In this document: positions 18,599-27,550 of the stretch, piece after piece
Layout of the letters: each line of letters opens with the position of its first letter
How positions within the stretch are numbered: the first letter of the stretch is position 1
Source: Streptomyces sp. NBC_01314
GTDB lineage: Bacteria; Actinomycetota; Actinomycetes; Streptomycetales; Streptomycetaceae
Length of the DNA: 64,000 nt
Reading direction: 5' to 3'
Assembly: GCF_041435215.1 (NCBI RefSeq)
Contig: NZ_CP108394.1
Span: forward strand, 8,928,001-8,992,000
Made by a program: the position numbers and the translations under genes
The notes under the pieces: model-generated
What the model was told of the DNA's origin: nothing
The model's database searches: none
Seen by the model: only the letters and a program-made list of their open reading frames with translations

Positions 18599-19452
18599 CC
18601 TCCGCCTCCGCCGGCTCGTCGCCGCCCGCCCAGCCGTCCGCCGAGCGGCCCGCCCAACCGTCCGCCGAGCGGCCGGTCGAGCTGCTGGCCGAGGGCGAGT
18701 TGACCGTGCGCGGGCGGGTGCGGGAGGCGTCCAACGCGGTGCTGTACTGCACGGTCTCGTACGAGGGGCGGGAGGCCGCCTGCGTCTACAAGCCCGTCGC
18801 CGGGGAGCGGCCCCTGTGGGACTTCCCCGACGGGACGCTCGCGCAGCGGGAGGTCGCCGCGTACGAGGTGTCCGAGGCGACCGGCTGGGGGCTCGTCCCG
18901 CCCACCGTGCTGCGGGACGGGCCGTACGGGGAGGGCATGTGCCAGCTGTGGATCGAGGGTGAGCCCGGGTCCGAACTGCTGGCCCTTGTGGCGGGCGAGG
19001 AGGCCGCGGAGGGCTGGAAGGCCGTCGGGTTCGCGGAGGTCGGGGACGGGGAGACCGCGCTCCTCGTACACGCCGACGACCAGCGGCTGCGGCGGCTCGC
19101 CGTGCTCGACGCGGTCGTCAACAACGCCGACCGCAAGGGCGGGCACCTGCTGCCGGCCGCCGAGGGGCGGCTGTACGCCATCGACCACGGGGTCACCTTC
19201 AACGTCGAGAACAAGCTGCGGACGCTGTTGTGGGGGTGGGCGGGGGAGCCGCTCACGGAGGAGGCCGTGGAGGTGCTGCGGCGGCTGCGGGACGCGCTGG
19301 GCGAGGGCGGACCGCTGGCCGCGAGGCTGGCCTCGTTGATCACCCCGGCGGAGCTGGACGCCACGCGGGAGCGGGTGGCCGCGTTGCTGACGAGCGGCCG
19401 GCACCCGGAGCCGAGCGGGGAGTGGCCGGCGATCCCCTGGCCACCGGTCTGA
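18562..19452 (+). CDS. SCO1664-family, PI3/4-kinase-like protein
   Basis: A 296-residue protein. A Ser/Pro/Ala-rich N-terminal tail contains a doubled SAERPAQPSAERP stretch. The core resembles a lipid/protein kinase: VYKPVAGERPLWDFPDGTLA (nucleotide-binding Lys), then AVLDAVVNNADRKGGH (catalytic-loop DxxxxNxDR) and YAIDHGVTFN (metal Asp). These match the HipA/PI-kinase-like fold. The substrate is unknown. The ATG at 18562 lies inside the DUF3090 gene. Confidence 0.88.
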   Translation: MSAPERIPARSVTSASAGSSPPAQPSAERPAQPSAERPVELLAEGELTVRGRVREASNAVLYCTVSYEGREAACVYKPVAGERPLWDFPDGTLAQREVAAYEVSEATGWGLVPPTVLRDGPYGEGMCQLWIEGEPGSELLALVAGEEAAEGWKAVGFAEVGDGETALLVHADDQRLRRLAVLDAVVNNADRKGGHLLPAAEGRLYAIDHGVTFNVENKLRTLLWGWAGEPLTEEAVEVLRRLRDALGEGGPLAARLASLITPAELDATRERVAALLTSGRHPEPSGEWPAIPWPPV

Positions 19453-19658
19453 CGGCCCCGCCTGCCGGGGCCGACCGGGGGCGGGTCCCGCAGCTCGGCG
19501 GTCACGGGGTGCCGCCGCGCCCATCCGTGCCCACTGGCGGCACGACTGCCCGCGACCGGGGCGGTTGTGGCGGTCCGTCCACGTACCGGCCGCAGTCGCG
19601 AAATCAGCGCGTACCCCCGAGTGCCCAGGCGCCCGGCATGGCCGCGCGGCGATCGGGT

Positions 19659-19671
19659 TAGGCTCGTGGCA
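19659..19671 (+). promoter_or_regulatory. -10 element, likely leaderless start of mshC
   Basis: TAGGCT at 19659-19664 is followed by six bases and the ATG at 19671. No Shine-Dalgarno sequence is present. The 218-bp gap before mshC otherwise holds only GC-rich sequence. Confidence 0.5.
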
Positions 19672-20900
19672 TGCATGCCTGGCCCGCTTCTGAGGTCCCC
19701 GCCCTGCCCGGCAAGGGCCGCGACCTTCGGATCCACGACACCGCGACCGATGGGCTCATCACCCTTGACCCCGGTCCCGTCGCCCGTATCTACGTCTGCG
19801 GTATCACCCCGTACGACGCCACCCACATCGGTCACGCGGCGACCTACAACGCGTTCGACCTCGTACAGCGCGTGTGGCTCGACACCAAGCGGCAGGTTCA
19901 CTACGTCCAGAACGTCACGGACGTCGACGACCCCCTGCTGGAGCGGGCCGCGCGCGACGACATCGACTGGGTCGCCCTCGCCGAGAAGGAGACCGCCCTC
20001 TTCCGTGAGGACATGACCGCCCTGCGGATGCTCCCGCCGCGCCACTACATCGGCGCGGTCGAGGCCATCCCCGGAATCGTTCCGCTGGTCGAGCGGCTCC
20101 TCGCCTCCGGCGCCGCCTACGAGCTCGAAGGGGACATCTACTTCTCCGTCGAGGCCGACCCCGACTTCGGCAAGGTCTCGCGCCTCGACGCCGCCACGAT
20201 GCGGCTGCTCTCCGCCGAGCGCGGCGGGGACCCGGACCGGGCCGGGAAGAAGAACCCACTCGACCCGATGCTCTGGATGGCCGCGCGTGAGGGCGAGCCC
20301 AGCTGGGACGGCGGCTCCCTCGGACGCGGCCGGCCCGGCTGGCACATCGAGTGCGTCGCCATCGCCCTCGACCACCTGGGCATGGGCTTCGACGTCCAGG
20401 GCGGCGGCTCCGACCTCGCCTTCCCGCACCACGAGATGGGCGCCTCGCACGCGCAGGCGCTGACCGGCGAGTTCCCCATGGCCAAGGCGTACGTCCACGC
20501 CGGCATGGTCGCCCTGCACGGCGAGAAGATGTCGAAGTCCAAGGGCAACCTGGTCTTCGTCTCCAAGCTGCGCCGCGACGGGGTCGACCCGGCCGCGATA
20601 CGGCTCGCGCTCCTCGCACACCACTACCGGGCCGACTGGGAGTGGACCGACCAGGTGCTCCAGGACGCCGTCGCCCGCCTCGACCGGTGGCGCGCCGCCG
20701 TCTCCCGGCCCGACGGGCCGTCCGCCGAGGCCCTCGTCGAAGAGATCCGCGAGGCGCTCGCGCACGACCTGGACGCGCCGACCGCGCTCGCCGCGGTCGA
20801 CCGCTGGGCCGCGCTCCAGGAGGAGCGGGGCGGCACGGACGAGGGCGCACCCGGTGTCGTGTCGCGTGCCGTGGACGCGCTCCTCGGCGTGGCCCTGTGA
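19671..20900 (+). CDS. mshC: Cys-GlcN-Ins ligase MshC (mycothiol biosynthesis)
   Basis: A 409-residue class I aminoacyl-tRNA-synthetase-like ligase. It joins cysteine to GlcN-inositol using ATP, the penultimate step of mycothiol synthesis. The HIGH-type motif THIGHAATY is near residue 50 and the KMSKS loop KMSKSKGN near 286. The zinc-binding Cys is in YVCGITPYD. The short form without an anticodon-binding domain separates it from CysRS. Its position after the SCO1664-family gene is conserved in actinobacteria. The next gene converges across a strong terminator. Confidence 0.96.
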   Translation: MHAWPASEVPALPGKGRDLRIHDTATDGLITLDPGPVARIYVCGITPYDATHIGHAATYNAFDLVQRVWLDTKRQVHYVQNVTDVDDPLLERAARDDIDWVALAEKETALFREDMTALRMLPPRHYIGAVEAIPGIVPLVERLLASGAAYELEGDIYFSVEADPDFGKVSRLDAATMRLLSAERGGDPDRAGKKNPLDPMLWMAAREGEPSWDGGSLGRGRPGWHIECVAIALDHLGMGFDVQGGGSDLAFPHHEMGASHAQALTGEFPMAKAYVHAGMVALHGEKMSKSKGNLVFVSKLRRDGVDPAAIRLALLAHHYRADWEWTDQVLQDAVARLDRWRAAVSRPDGPSAEALVEEIREALAHDLDAPTALAAVDRWAALQEERGGTDEGAPGVVSRAVDALLGVAL

Positions 20901-20991
20901 AACACCTGAAGGCGCGACACCTGAAGTAACGACTCTGCACAGGTGTCGGAGACGTCACACGTGTCACGCGGGTCATACGGGATGAGAACAG

Positions 20992-21025
20992 AGGGGCGCC
21001 TCCTCCGGCCGGAGGAGGCGCCCCT
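20992..21025. terminator. Bidirectional terminator between mshC and subtilase
   Basis: Perfect 15-bp arms at 20992-21006 and 21011-21025 around GGCC, followed on the plus strand by TTCGTC. It lies between two convergent genes. Confidence 0.85.
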
Positions 21026-21057
21026 TCGTCTTCACTCGGACAGAGGACCCGTGGTCG

Positions 21058-22872
21058 TCAGCCGGTGATCACCAGGCCGACGACCTCGTCGTCGGAGAAC
21101 CACACACGGACGTCGGGCCGTCCCCCGGCGAAGGCGGCGTGGACCGCCTGGCGGATCTCGGGGGACGGGTCGGTCAGGTTCCGCCACGCGCCGGACACGA
21201 AGAGGCGGAGTCTGGGCGGGAGTTCACGGGGATAGGGGAGCAGTTCGTCCCAGTAGCGTTCGGCCGTGCCGGAGCCGGCGGCCTCCGGGAGGAGGTGGGC
21301 GACGGCCGCCCTGATGTCGGGGCGGTTGCCGATGTGCTGTGAGGCGGGCCGGCCGGGGGCGTCCTGCTGCGGGGACCCGGTGGCCCGCAGGACCTCGCGG
21401 GCTCGTTCGGGCGACAGCGGCGGTCGGCCGGCGGCCTTGAGCATGCCCTGCAGCGCGGCCAGCGCGCCGGCCACGACCCGGACGGCGGAGGAGGTCCCGG
21501 AGAACGTGTCCGTGTACCGGGCGACCTCCTCGGCCTCGCCCTGGAGGTCGCCCGGCCGGTCCCAGGAGCCGCCGGTGGCCGTCACCTCGCGGCCCCAGCC
21601 CTGGGCGTCCACACGGGCGCCGTGGCCGGAGAACGCGAGGCGGGAGCGGTCGGGACCGTGGTCGCGGCCGTGGGTGCCGGGCGGCGGGGCGCCCGCGCCG
21701 ACCACGATCGCGCCGGAGGAGGGGTGGGACGGGTTGAACGGGTTGCGCCACCACGCCGGGAACTCGTCGGGGCGGCGCTCGTAGACCGCGTCGTCCAGGG
21801 ACTCGGCGCCGTTGCCGGCCGCCGCGACGACCAGGACACCGCGCGCGGTGGCGTACCGGATCGCCGCGAAGTCGTCCGGCCACCACTCCAGCGGGATGTA
21901 GCCCCGCTGGTCGTCGCGCGGCTCGTACGCGAACCCGGGGCCCGGGCGGTGCAGTTCGACGAGGATGAGGTCGCCGGGGCCGAGCCGGTCGGCGGACGCC
22001 CGGATCGCGGCGGCGGTGCCGATGCCCTGGACGGACGCGGCGGCCGTCACCGCGTCCGGCACGATGCCGGTGATCCCGTGCTCGTCCCGGTCGCCGTCAA
22101 GCACCCCGGCGACGGCGGTGCCGTGGTTGCGCCGGGCGAGGTCGGCCGACGGGGTGTTGACGGCGACGCCCGCGAGCCGCGCGGCCAGGTCCTCGTGGCC
22201 GAACTGCCAGGCGCCCTCCACATCGACGACCGTCACGCCCCGGCCGCTGCCACCGGGCCGCTGCCAGGCCCAGTGCGCGTCGATGCCCTCGGGCGCCGGG
22301 CCCGGACAGCCCTGGCGGCCCGTGCGGTCGGGCGCCACGGGCGCGCCCTCCTCCACCTGCCGACTGTTGCCGGAACGTGGACCGCCGGAACGTGGACCGC
22401 CGGAACGTGGACCGCCGGAACCGCGGGACCCGGCCGAGCCGGATCCGACGGACCCGACCCATCCCGATCCGACGGAGGCCGGTACGGCGCCAGGCTTGAC
22501 GTACGCGGTGTCGATGCCGGGCAGTGCCGCGATCCGTGAGCGCAGCTCCTGGGCGCGGCCGGTGCCGCCACGCACCCGGTAGAAGAGGGTGAGGTCGGGT
22601 ACCCCGTCGTCGTCGGAGACGGTGGCCCGGAGCCGTTCCTCGCCGCCGAACAGGGGCTCCAGGACGAGCTGCTCGTCGTCGAGGAACAGGTTCAGCGCCG
22701 CCACGTCCGCGTCGGCCGCCGAACGGACGCCCTCGGCTCCGGCCCGCAGCCGGGCCTCGGGGCGGGCGACGACGATCAGTTCCTGTTCGGCTCCCCGATG
22801 GGCGAACCCCGTTCCGTCGGGCCCCGGCCCGGACGCCCCCGGGCCCTCGGCCGGCTGTACCTCGTCGTTCAT
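21058..22872 (-). CDS. S8 (subtilisin-like) serine peptidase, apparently cytoplasmic
   Basis: A 604-residue protein with a full subtilase triad: Asp in VVDVEGAW (near 213), His in RNHGTAVAG (near 249), Asn in AAAGNG (near 352) and Ser in FSGTSSA (near 458; GTSS replaces the usual GTSM). No signal peptide or membrane anchor is present. The first 150 residues resemble no typical propeptide that I recognise. A Ser-Gly-Gly-Pro-Arg repeat linker encoded by 15-bp tandem repeats precedes the catalytic domain. The ATG at 22870-22872 has an AAGGGAG site. The substrate and partner are unknown. Confidence 0.88.
   Translation of the reverse strand: MNDEVQPAEGPGASGPGPDGTGFAHRGAEQELIVVARPEARLRAGAEGVRSAADADVAALNLFLDDEQLVLEPLFGGEERLRATVSDDDGVPDLTLFYRVRGGTGRAQELRSRIAALPGIDTAYVKPGAVPASVGSGWVGSVGSGSAGSRGSGGPRSGGPRSGGPRSGNSRQVEEGAPVAPDRTGRQGCPGPAPEGIDAHWAWQRPGGSGRGVTVVDVEGAWQFGHEDLAARLAGVAVNTPSADLARRNHGTAVAGVLDGDRDEHGITGIVPDAVTAAASVQGIGTAAAIRASADRLGPGDLILVELHRPGPGFAYEPRDDQRGYIPLEWWPDDFAAIRYATARGVLVVAAAGNGAESLDDAVYERRPDEFPAWWRNPFNPSHPSSGAIVVGAGAPPPGTHGRDHGPDRSRLAFSGHGARVDAQGWGREVTATGGSWDRPGDLQGEAEEVARYTDTFSGTSSAVRVVAGALAALQGMLKAAGRPPLSPERAREVLRATGSPQQDAPGRPASQHIGNRPDIRAAVAHLLPEAAGSGTAERYWDELLPYPRELPPRLRLFVSGAWRNLTDPSPEIRQAVHAAFAGGRPDVRVWFSDDEVVGLVITG
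22371..22415 (-). repeat. 15-bp tandem repeat (3 copies) in the subtilase linker
   Basis: CGGAACGTGGACCGC occurs three times in a row without mismatch. It encodes SGGPR units in the linker. Copy number may vary between strains. Confidence 0.85.
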
Positions 22873-23126
22873 CGCGTACCGCTCCCTTCGGTCCTGCGGG
22901 TGCTGGGTGGCGCGTGGAACTCCTGGGCCCGGGGCACAACCAAGCACGCGAGCGGCGAGTCGTCCAGACCGTCACAATCCGGCCGGGAAGCCGTTCTGGG
23001 GCTGTCAAGGCGCTGTCGGTCGACCGTCGAAGGGCTGCGGGGCCGGTCGGCATGTGATGGGGTGACAGACGTCAGTTGAAAGCCGGACCGGCCAGCTGCC
23101 GGTGCCTTTCGTGGAAGGGACGAACA

Positions 23127-24122
23127 GTGGCACCCCCGCAACCCCCACAATCCCCCACCGCCCGTCACATCAGTCGACGAAGACTGCTCACGACGTCAGC
23201 CGCCACCGCGGGCGCCCTGCTCGTCGGGTCCTCGGCCGCGACCGCCTCCGCCTCGGCCACCGAGCACACCTGGCCCGACCTCATCCCCCTGCCGAACGGC
23301 TTCCGCCCCGAGGGCATCACCATCGGTGACGGCCCCTACGCCTACCTGGGCTCCCTCGGCGACGGCTCGATCTACCGCGCCGACCTGCGCACCGGCAAGG
23401 GCCGCATCATCTCCGCGGGCCCCGGTACGCCCTCGGTCGGGCTCAAACTCGACGGCCGGGGGCGGCTGTTCGTCGCCGGGCGGCAGGGCGCCCGGGTGGT
23501 GGACGTCCGCACCGGCGAGATCATCGCGTCGTACACGCTCACCACGAAGACGCCGACCTTCGCCAACGACGTCTTCCTCACCTCGCGGGCCGCCTGGTTC
23601 ACCGACTCGTTCCAGCCCGTCCTGTACGCCCTCCCGCTCGGCGGCCACGGTCGGCTGCCGGGCCCCGACGAGGTCGCCACGGTCACGCTGAGCGGCGCCT
23701 GGAGGCAGGCCCCCGGCGAGGTCGTCAACGCCAACGGCATCACCGGCACCCCGGACGGCAAGGCACTCCTGGTCGTCCAGTCCGGCGCGGGCGGTCTCCA
23801 CCGGGTGAACCCGAAAACCGGCGTCACCGAACTCGTCGACCTCGGCGACGCGGCACCCCTCACCAACGGCGACGGCCTGCTGCTCATCGGCCGGCGGCTC
23901 TACGTCGTCCAGAACCGCCAGAACGCGATCGACGTGTTCAATCTCTCCGCGGACGGCCGCGGCGGCACCTTCGAAGGCCGCCTCACGGACTCCGACTTCG
24001 ACGTCCCTACGACGGTCGCGGCCTACGCGAACCGCCTCTACCTGCCCAACGCCCGCTTCACGACGACCCCGACCCCGGACACGACGTACGCGGTGGTGGC
24101 AGTGAAGAGGAGTGTCATCTAG
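23127..24122 (+). CDS. Tat-secreted SMP-30/NHL-like beta-propeller protein
   Basis: A 331-residue exported protein. The twin-arginine signal ISRRRLLTTSAATAG (near residue 15) is followed by Ala-rich sequence and a likely AxA cleavage. The mature part has repeated beta-propeller blades (GDGSIYRADLRTG, GRLFVAGRQGARV, NGITGTPDGKALLVV) like SMP-30/strictosidine-synthase propellers. Related Streptomyces proteins are often labelled superoxide dismutase, which nothing here supports. The GTG at 23127 follows GGAAGGGA. It is divergent from the subtilase across 254 bp with no clear motif. Confidence 0.82.
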   Translation: MAPPQPPQSPTARHISRRRLLTTSAATAGALLVGSSAATASASATEHTWPDLIPLPNGFRPEGITIGDGPYAYLGSLGDGSIYRADLRTGKGRIISAGPGTPSVGLKLDGRGRLFVAGRQGARVVDVRTGEIIASYTLTTKTPTFANDVFLTSRAAWFTDSFQPVLYALPLGGHGRLPGPDEVATVTLSGAWRQAPGEVVNANGITGTPDGKALLVVQSGAGGLHRVNPKTGVTELVDLGDAAPLTNGDGLLLIGRRLYVVQNRQNAIDVFNLSADGRGGTFEGRLTDSDFDVPTTVAAYANRLYLPNARFTTTPTPDTTYAVVAVKRSVI

Positions 24123-24156
24123 ACACCGGATGCCGTCTCCCGCGCTCCGTCCTGCT

Positions 24157-24196
24157 TTCAGGGGCGCGGGGAACCGCGCGACCGGTCACGACGAAC
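24157..24196. repeat. Dispersed extragenic repeat, copy 2
   Basis: On the minus strand this reads as the shared element (GTTCGTCG, then GGTCGCGCGGTTCCCCGCGCC). It runs directly into the 26-bp tandem array, which appears to be an expansion of its left half. Confidence 0.6.
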
Positions 24197-24274
24197 GAAC
24201 CGCGCGACCGGTCACGACGAACGAACCGCGCGACCGGTCACGACGAACGAACCGCGCGACCGGTCACGATGAAC
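24171..24274. repeat. 26-bp tandem repeat, four copies
   Basis: Four units start at 24171, 24197, 24223 and 24249. The first three are identical and the fourth differs at 24270. Each unit contains the palindrome GACCGGTC. The array fills the space between two convergent genes and takes the place where a terminator would be expected. Confidence 0.92.
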
Positions 24275-24315
24275 CCGCCAGATCCCGCGCAGCGTCTCCC
24301 GCCGGAATCCGGGTC

Positions 24316-25353
24316 TCAGTCGTCCGACGAATCCTCGTCCTCGGCCTCGAACTCAGGCTCAGCCCCGGTCTCGGGCTCAGCCTCAGCCTCGGTCTCGGGC
24401 CGCGGCGGCTTCGGTGGCCGGGTACGCCCGCTGGGGTTGTCCTTGGGATTCCACGCCCCGGTGGTCCCGTCGGCCCCGTCCACCGTGGCGTGACCGCCCG
24501 GCGCCGGACCACCTCCGTCGCGGCGCCTGAGGTACCGCTCGAACTCGCGGGCGATCGCCTCGCCCGTCGCCTCGGGCAGCTCTGCGGTGTCCCGGGCCTC
24601 CTCCAGCGTCTGCACGTACTCGGCGACCTCGCTGTCCTCCGCGGCCAGCTGGTCCACACCCACCTGCCAGGCGCGCGCGTCCTCGGGCAGTTCGCCCAGC
24701 GGGATGCGCACGTCGATGAGGTCCTCCAGCCGGTTCAGAAGGGCCAGCGTCGCCTTCGGGTTCGGCGGCTGCGACACGTAGTGCGGCACCGCGGCCCAGA
24801 GCGAGACCGCCGGGACCCCCGCGTGGGTGCACGCCTCCTGGAGGATGCCGACGATGCCCGTGGGGCCCTCGTACTTGGTCTCCTCCAGGTCCATCCGCTG
24901 CGCCAGGTCCGGGTCGGACGTGACACCGCTGACCGGGACCGGACGGGTGTGCGGGGTGTCTCCGAGGAGCGCGCCCATGATGACCACCAGCTCCACGCCC
25001 AGCTCGTGGGCGAAGCCCAGCAGCTCGTTGCAGAACGAGCGCCACCGCATCGACGGTTCGATGCCCCGGACGAGTACGAGGTCGCGGGGTTTGTCGCCGC
25101 CGACCCGGACCACCGACAACCTTGTCGTCGGCCAGGTGATCTTCCGTACACCGCCGTCCAGCCACACGGTGGGACGGTTCACCTGGAAGTCGTAGTAGTC
25201 CTCGGCGTCCAGCGCCGCGAACACCTCGCCCTTCCACTCCTTGTCCAGATGCGCGACCGCGGTGGAGGCGGCGTCGCCGGCGTCGTTCCAGCCTTCGAAC
25301 GCGGCCACCATCACTGGGTCGATCAGCTCGGGAACCCCCTCCAGCTCGATCAC
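24316..25353 (-). CDS. parJ: PAC2 family protein (ParJ-like)
   Basis: A 345-residue cytoplasmic protein of the PAC2 (proteasome assembly chaperone 2-like) family, recognisable from AAFEGWNDAGDAASTA, GALLGDTPHTRPVPV and ALLNRLEDLIDVRIPL. In S. coelicolor the gene between mshC and glpD (SCO1662) encodes ParJ, a partner of the chromosome-partition ATPase ParA. The symbol rests on that position and family match, not on alignment. The C-terminal 80 residues are an acidic Glu/Pro-rich tail. The GTG at 25351-25353 is preceded by AAGGAGG. A TAAGGT -10 lies at 25392-25397. Confidence 0.82.
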   Translation of the reverse strand: MIELEGVPELIDPVMVAAFEGWNDAGDAASTAVAHLDKEWKGEVFAALDAEDYYDFQVNRPTVWLDGGVRKITWPTTRLSVVRVGGDKPRDLVLVRGIEPSMRWRSFCNELLGFAHELGVELVVIMGALLGDTPHTRPVPVSGVTSDPDLAQRMDLEETKYEGPTGIVGILQEACTHAGVPAVSLWAAVPHYVSQPPNPKATLALLNRLEDLIDVRIPLGELPEDARAWQVGVDQLAAEDSEVAEYVQTLEEARDTAELPEATGEAIAREFERYLRRRDGGGPAPGGHATVDGADGTTGAWNPKDNPSGRTRPPKPPRPETEAEAEPETGAEPEFEAEDEDSSDD

Positions 25354-25512
25354 CCAGCGCCTCCTTCCGACGTGCCCTCGCGTACGCCCCAACCTTACGG
25401 CGTGCCGAGGGGACCTCCGCAGCCCCCTTGCACGGGGGAGTGAACGGATCAATGCCCCGTTCGCACGGCGCGAACACTCGTCGGCCGTCGGAGCCCAAAA
25501 GTGATCAACTTC

Positions 25513-26184
25513 TCACAGCGTCGAGCGCAGCCACTGTTCCACGCTCGCGATGTGCACCGTGGCCCAGGAGCGCGCGGCGTCGGCGTCACGGTCGCGGAGG
25601 GCGGTCAGGATGGCGCGGTGCTCGTGCAGGGTCCGGCTGACGGCGTCCTCCTGGGTCAGGCCGCGCCAGATACGGGCCCGGGTGGTCGGACCTGACAGGC
25701 CGTCAAGAAGCGAACAGAGCACGGAGTTGCCGGAACTCTGCACGATGCCCCGGTGGAACTCCAGGTCGCAGGCGACCAGTTCCTCCACCGACGGCTCGGT
25801 GCCGAGCCTGTCCAGCTGGGAGGTCAGCGCGTCCAGCTGCTGCTCGCTGATCTTCAGGGCGGCCATCGCCGTCGCCGCCGGTTCCAGTATGCGGCGTACG
25901 GCGAGGAACTCCAGGACCGTGTCGTCCCGGTGGAAGTCGACCACGAAACTCAGCGCTTCGAGGAGGAGTTGGGGATCGAGGCTGGTGACATAGGTGCCGT
26001 CTCCCTGACGCACGTCGAGAATGCGGATCAACGACAGGGCGCGCACGGCCTCGCGCAGGGAGTTGCGGGACAGCCCGAGATCGGCGGCGAGCTCGCTCTC
26101 CTTCGGGAGCCGGTCGCCGGGGCGCAGCGCGCCGGAGACGATCATGCCCTTGATCTTCTCGATCGCCTCGTCGGTGACCGCCAT
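25513..26184 (-). CDS. GntR/FadR-family transcriptional regulator
   Basis: A 223-residue regulator. The N-terminal winged helix (residues 1-70; LPKESELAADLGLSRNSLREAVRAL) is typical of GntR. The all-helical FCD ligand domain carries the metal-type residues in DLEFHRGI and LHEHRAIL. The effector is unknown, commonly a small organic acid or sugar acid. It lies 67 bp downstream of the MtaD-like gene with its own promoter and a palindrome just before the start. It may control itself and perhaps the salvage genes beside it, but no second operator was found there. Confidence 0.92.
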   Translation of the reverse strand: MAVTDEAIEKIKGMIVSGALRPGDRLPKESELAADLGLSRNSLREAVRALSLIRILDVRQGDGTYVTSLDPQLLLEALSFVVDFHRDDTVLEFLAVRRILEPAATAMAALKISEQQLDALTSQLDRLGTEPSVEELVACDLEFHRGIVQSSGNSVLCSLLDGLSGPTTRARIWRGLTQEDAVSRTLHEHRAILTALRDRDADAARSWATVHIASVEQWLRSTL

Positions 26185-26208
26185 GGGCGAACCCTCCCTG
26201 TCGTTCAG

Positions 26209-26219
26209 ACATCCGATGT
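26209..26219. promoter_or_regulatory. Predicted GntR autoregulatory operator
   Basis: ACATC-C-GATGT is a perfect palindrome around a central base, 25 bp before the GntR start. On the minus strand a CATAAT -10 candidate (26228-26233) would put the transcription start immediately upstream of it. A bound dimer would block transcription. The TACATCNGATGT type is familiar for FadR-subfamily regulators. Confidence 0.5.
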
Positions 26220-26251
26220 ATCAGGTCATTATGGGGGCTCCATCGGCCCTA

Positions 26252-27550
26252 TCAGGCCAAAGCCTCCAGGTCGGCCAGGGCCGCGGCCTCGTCGAAAGTG
26301 GTGAGGACACGCTCACGCATCAGCACGCGCCCCTCCACGACCGTGTCGCGTACGTCCGCCGAGTGTGCAGCGTAGGCGAGCGTGGACCAAGGATCGTGCC
26401 GCGGTCGCAGATGAGGTCCGCCCAGGTCGAGCACGATCAGGTCGGCCCGCTTGCCCGGTTCCAGGGAGCCCAGGTGGTCGCCGAGCCCCAGAGCCCGGGC
26501 GCCCTCGATGGTCGCCATCCGCACCGCCTGCTCGGCGCCGACCGCCGTGGGGTCGCCGGCCGCCTTGTGCACCAGCGCGGCCTGCCGTACGGCACCCAGC
26601 ACGTCCAGGGTGTTGGAACTGACCGCCCCGTCCGTGCCCAGTCCGACGGTGACGCCCGCGCTCAGCAGCCGGGGCACCGGGGCGATCCCGCAGCCCAGTT
26701 TCAGGTTCGACACCGGGCAGTGCGCGACCGAGGTCCCGGTGCGGGCCAGCGCCGCGATCTCCGGGCCGGTGAGGTCGACCGCGTGGGCGAGCAGCAGATC
26801 GGGGCCGAGCAGACCGAGGGAGTCCAGCAGCTCCACCGGGCGCTTGCCGTACCGCACCTCGACCGTGGCGACCTCGGCGGCGTTCTCGGCCGCGTGGATG
26901 TGCAGCAACGCCCCGAACTCCCGTGCCAGGGCGGCTATGTCGAGCAGCTGATCCGGGTCGAGCGTGTACGCCGAGTGAGCGAACAGGACCGGGCGCGTCC
27001 CCGGTCGGCGGGAGCGGTCGGCGAGGTCCCGCCGGGCCCACTCCAGCCGCTCCCCGTACGCCAGCCCGTCGGCGGGATCGGGTACGTCCATGAAGGTCGG
27101 GCCCGTGTGCAGCCGCCAGCCCGTCTCGCGCGCGACCCGCTCGGCCGCCTCGTGGAACCAGTACATGTCCAGCGCGGACGTCACCCCCGCCCGCAGGCTC
27201 TCGGCGATCGCGACCCGCACCGCCGCCGCCACGTTCTTCGGCGACAGCAGCTCCGCCTCCCACCGCAGCACCCGCTCCAGGAACCCCTGGAGGGTGACGT
27301 CGTCCGCGCGCCCCCGCAGGAGCGTCATCGCGAGGTGGGTGTGGGCGTTGACGAGCCCGGGGAGCACGAGACAGCCCTCGGCGCCGATCGTCTCCGCCGC
27401 CGTGTAGGCCGTACGGAGTTCCTCCGCCCGGCCGACGGCGATGATCTCCCCCTCTCGGACGGCAACCGCCCCGCCCCGCAGGAGGGTTCCGGCCTCGTCG
27501 ACGGTCAGGACGTCACCGCCGTGGACCAGCAGATCGACGTGCTCGCTCAC
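26252..27550 (-). CDS. MtaD-like amidohydrolase (possible MTA/adenosine deaminase)
   Basis: A 432-residue metal-dependent deaminase. VNAHTHLAMTLLRG gives the HxH metal pair, HIHAAEN the next His, LAHAVDL the fourth, and GLGTDGAVSSN the catalytic Asp. This set matches the family that deaminates S-methylthioadenosine, S-adenosylhomocysteine or adenosine, converting the 6-amino group to a keto group. It is the last gene of the nucleoside transport operon, and its GTG overlaps the phosphorylase stop. The mtn genes next door make MTA a plausible substrate; other purines remain possible. Confidence 0.85.
   Translation of the reverse strand: MSEHVDLLVHGGDVLTVDEAGTLLRGGAVAVREGEIIAVGRAEELRTAYTAAETIGAEGCLVLPGLVNAHTHLAMTLLRGRADDVTLQGFLERVLRWEAELLSPKNVAAAVRVAIAESLRAGVTSALDMYWFHEAAERVARETGWRLHTGPTFMDVPDPADGLAYGERLEWARRDLADRSRRPGTRPVLFAHSAYTLDPDQLLDIAALAREFGALLHIHAAENAAEVATVEVRYGKRPVELLDSLGLLGPDLLLAHAVDLTGPEIAALARTGTSVAHCPVSNLKLGCGIAPVPRLLSAGVTVGLGTDGAVSSNTLDVLGAVRQAALVHKAAGDPTAVGAEQAVRMATIEGARALGLGDHLGSLEPGKRADLIVLDLGGPHLRPRHDPWSTLAYAAHSADVRDTVVEGRVLMRERVLTTFDEAAALADLEALA

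Noticed and set aside
23127..24122. Superoxide dismutase, a label often given to such Tat proteins
   Set aside because: No metal-binding motifs of any dismutase class are present; the sequence is a beta-propeller.
24171..24274. CRISPR array
   Set aside because: The four 26-bp units are directly adjacent with no spacers and there are no cas genes.
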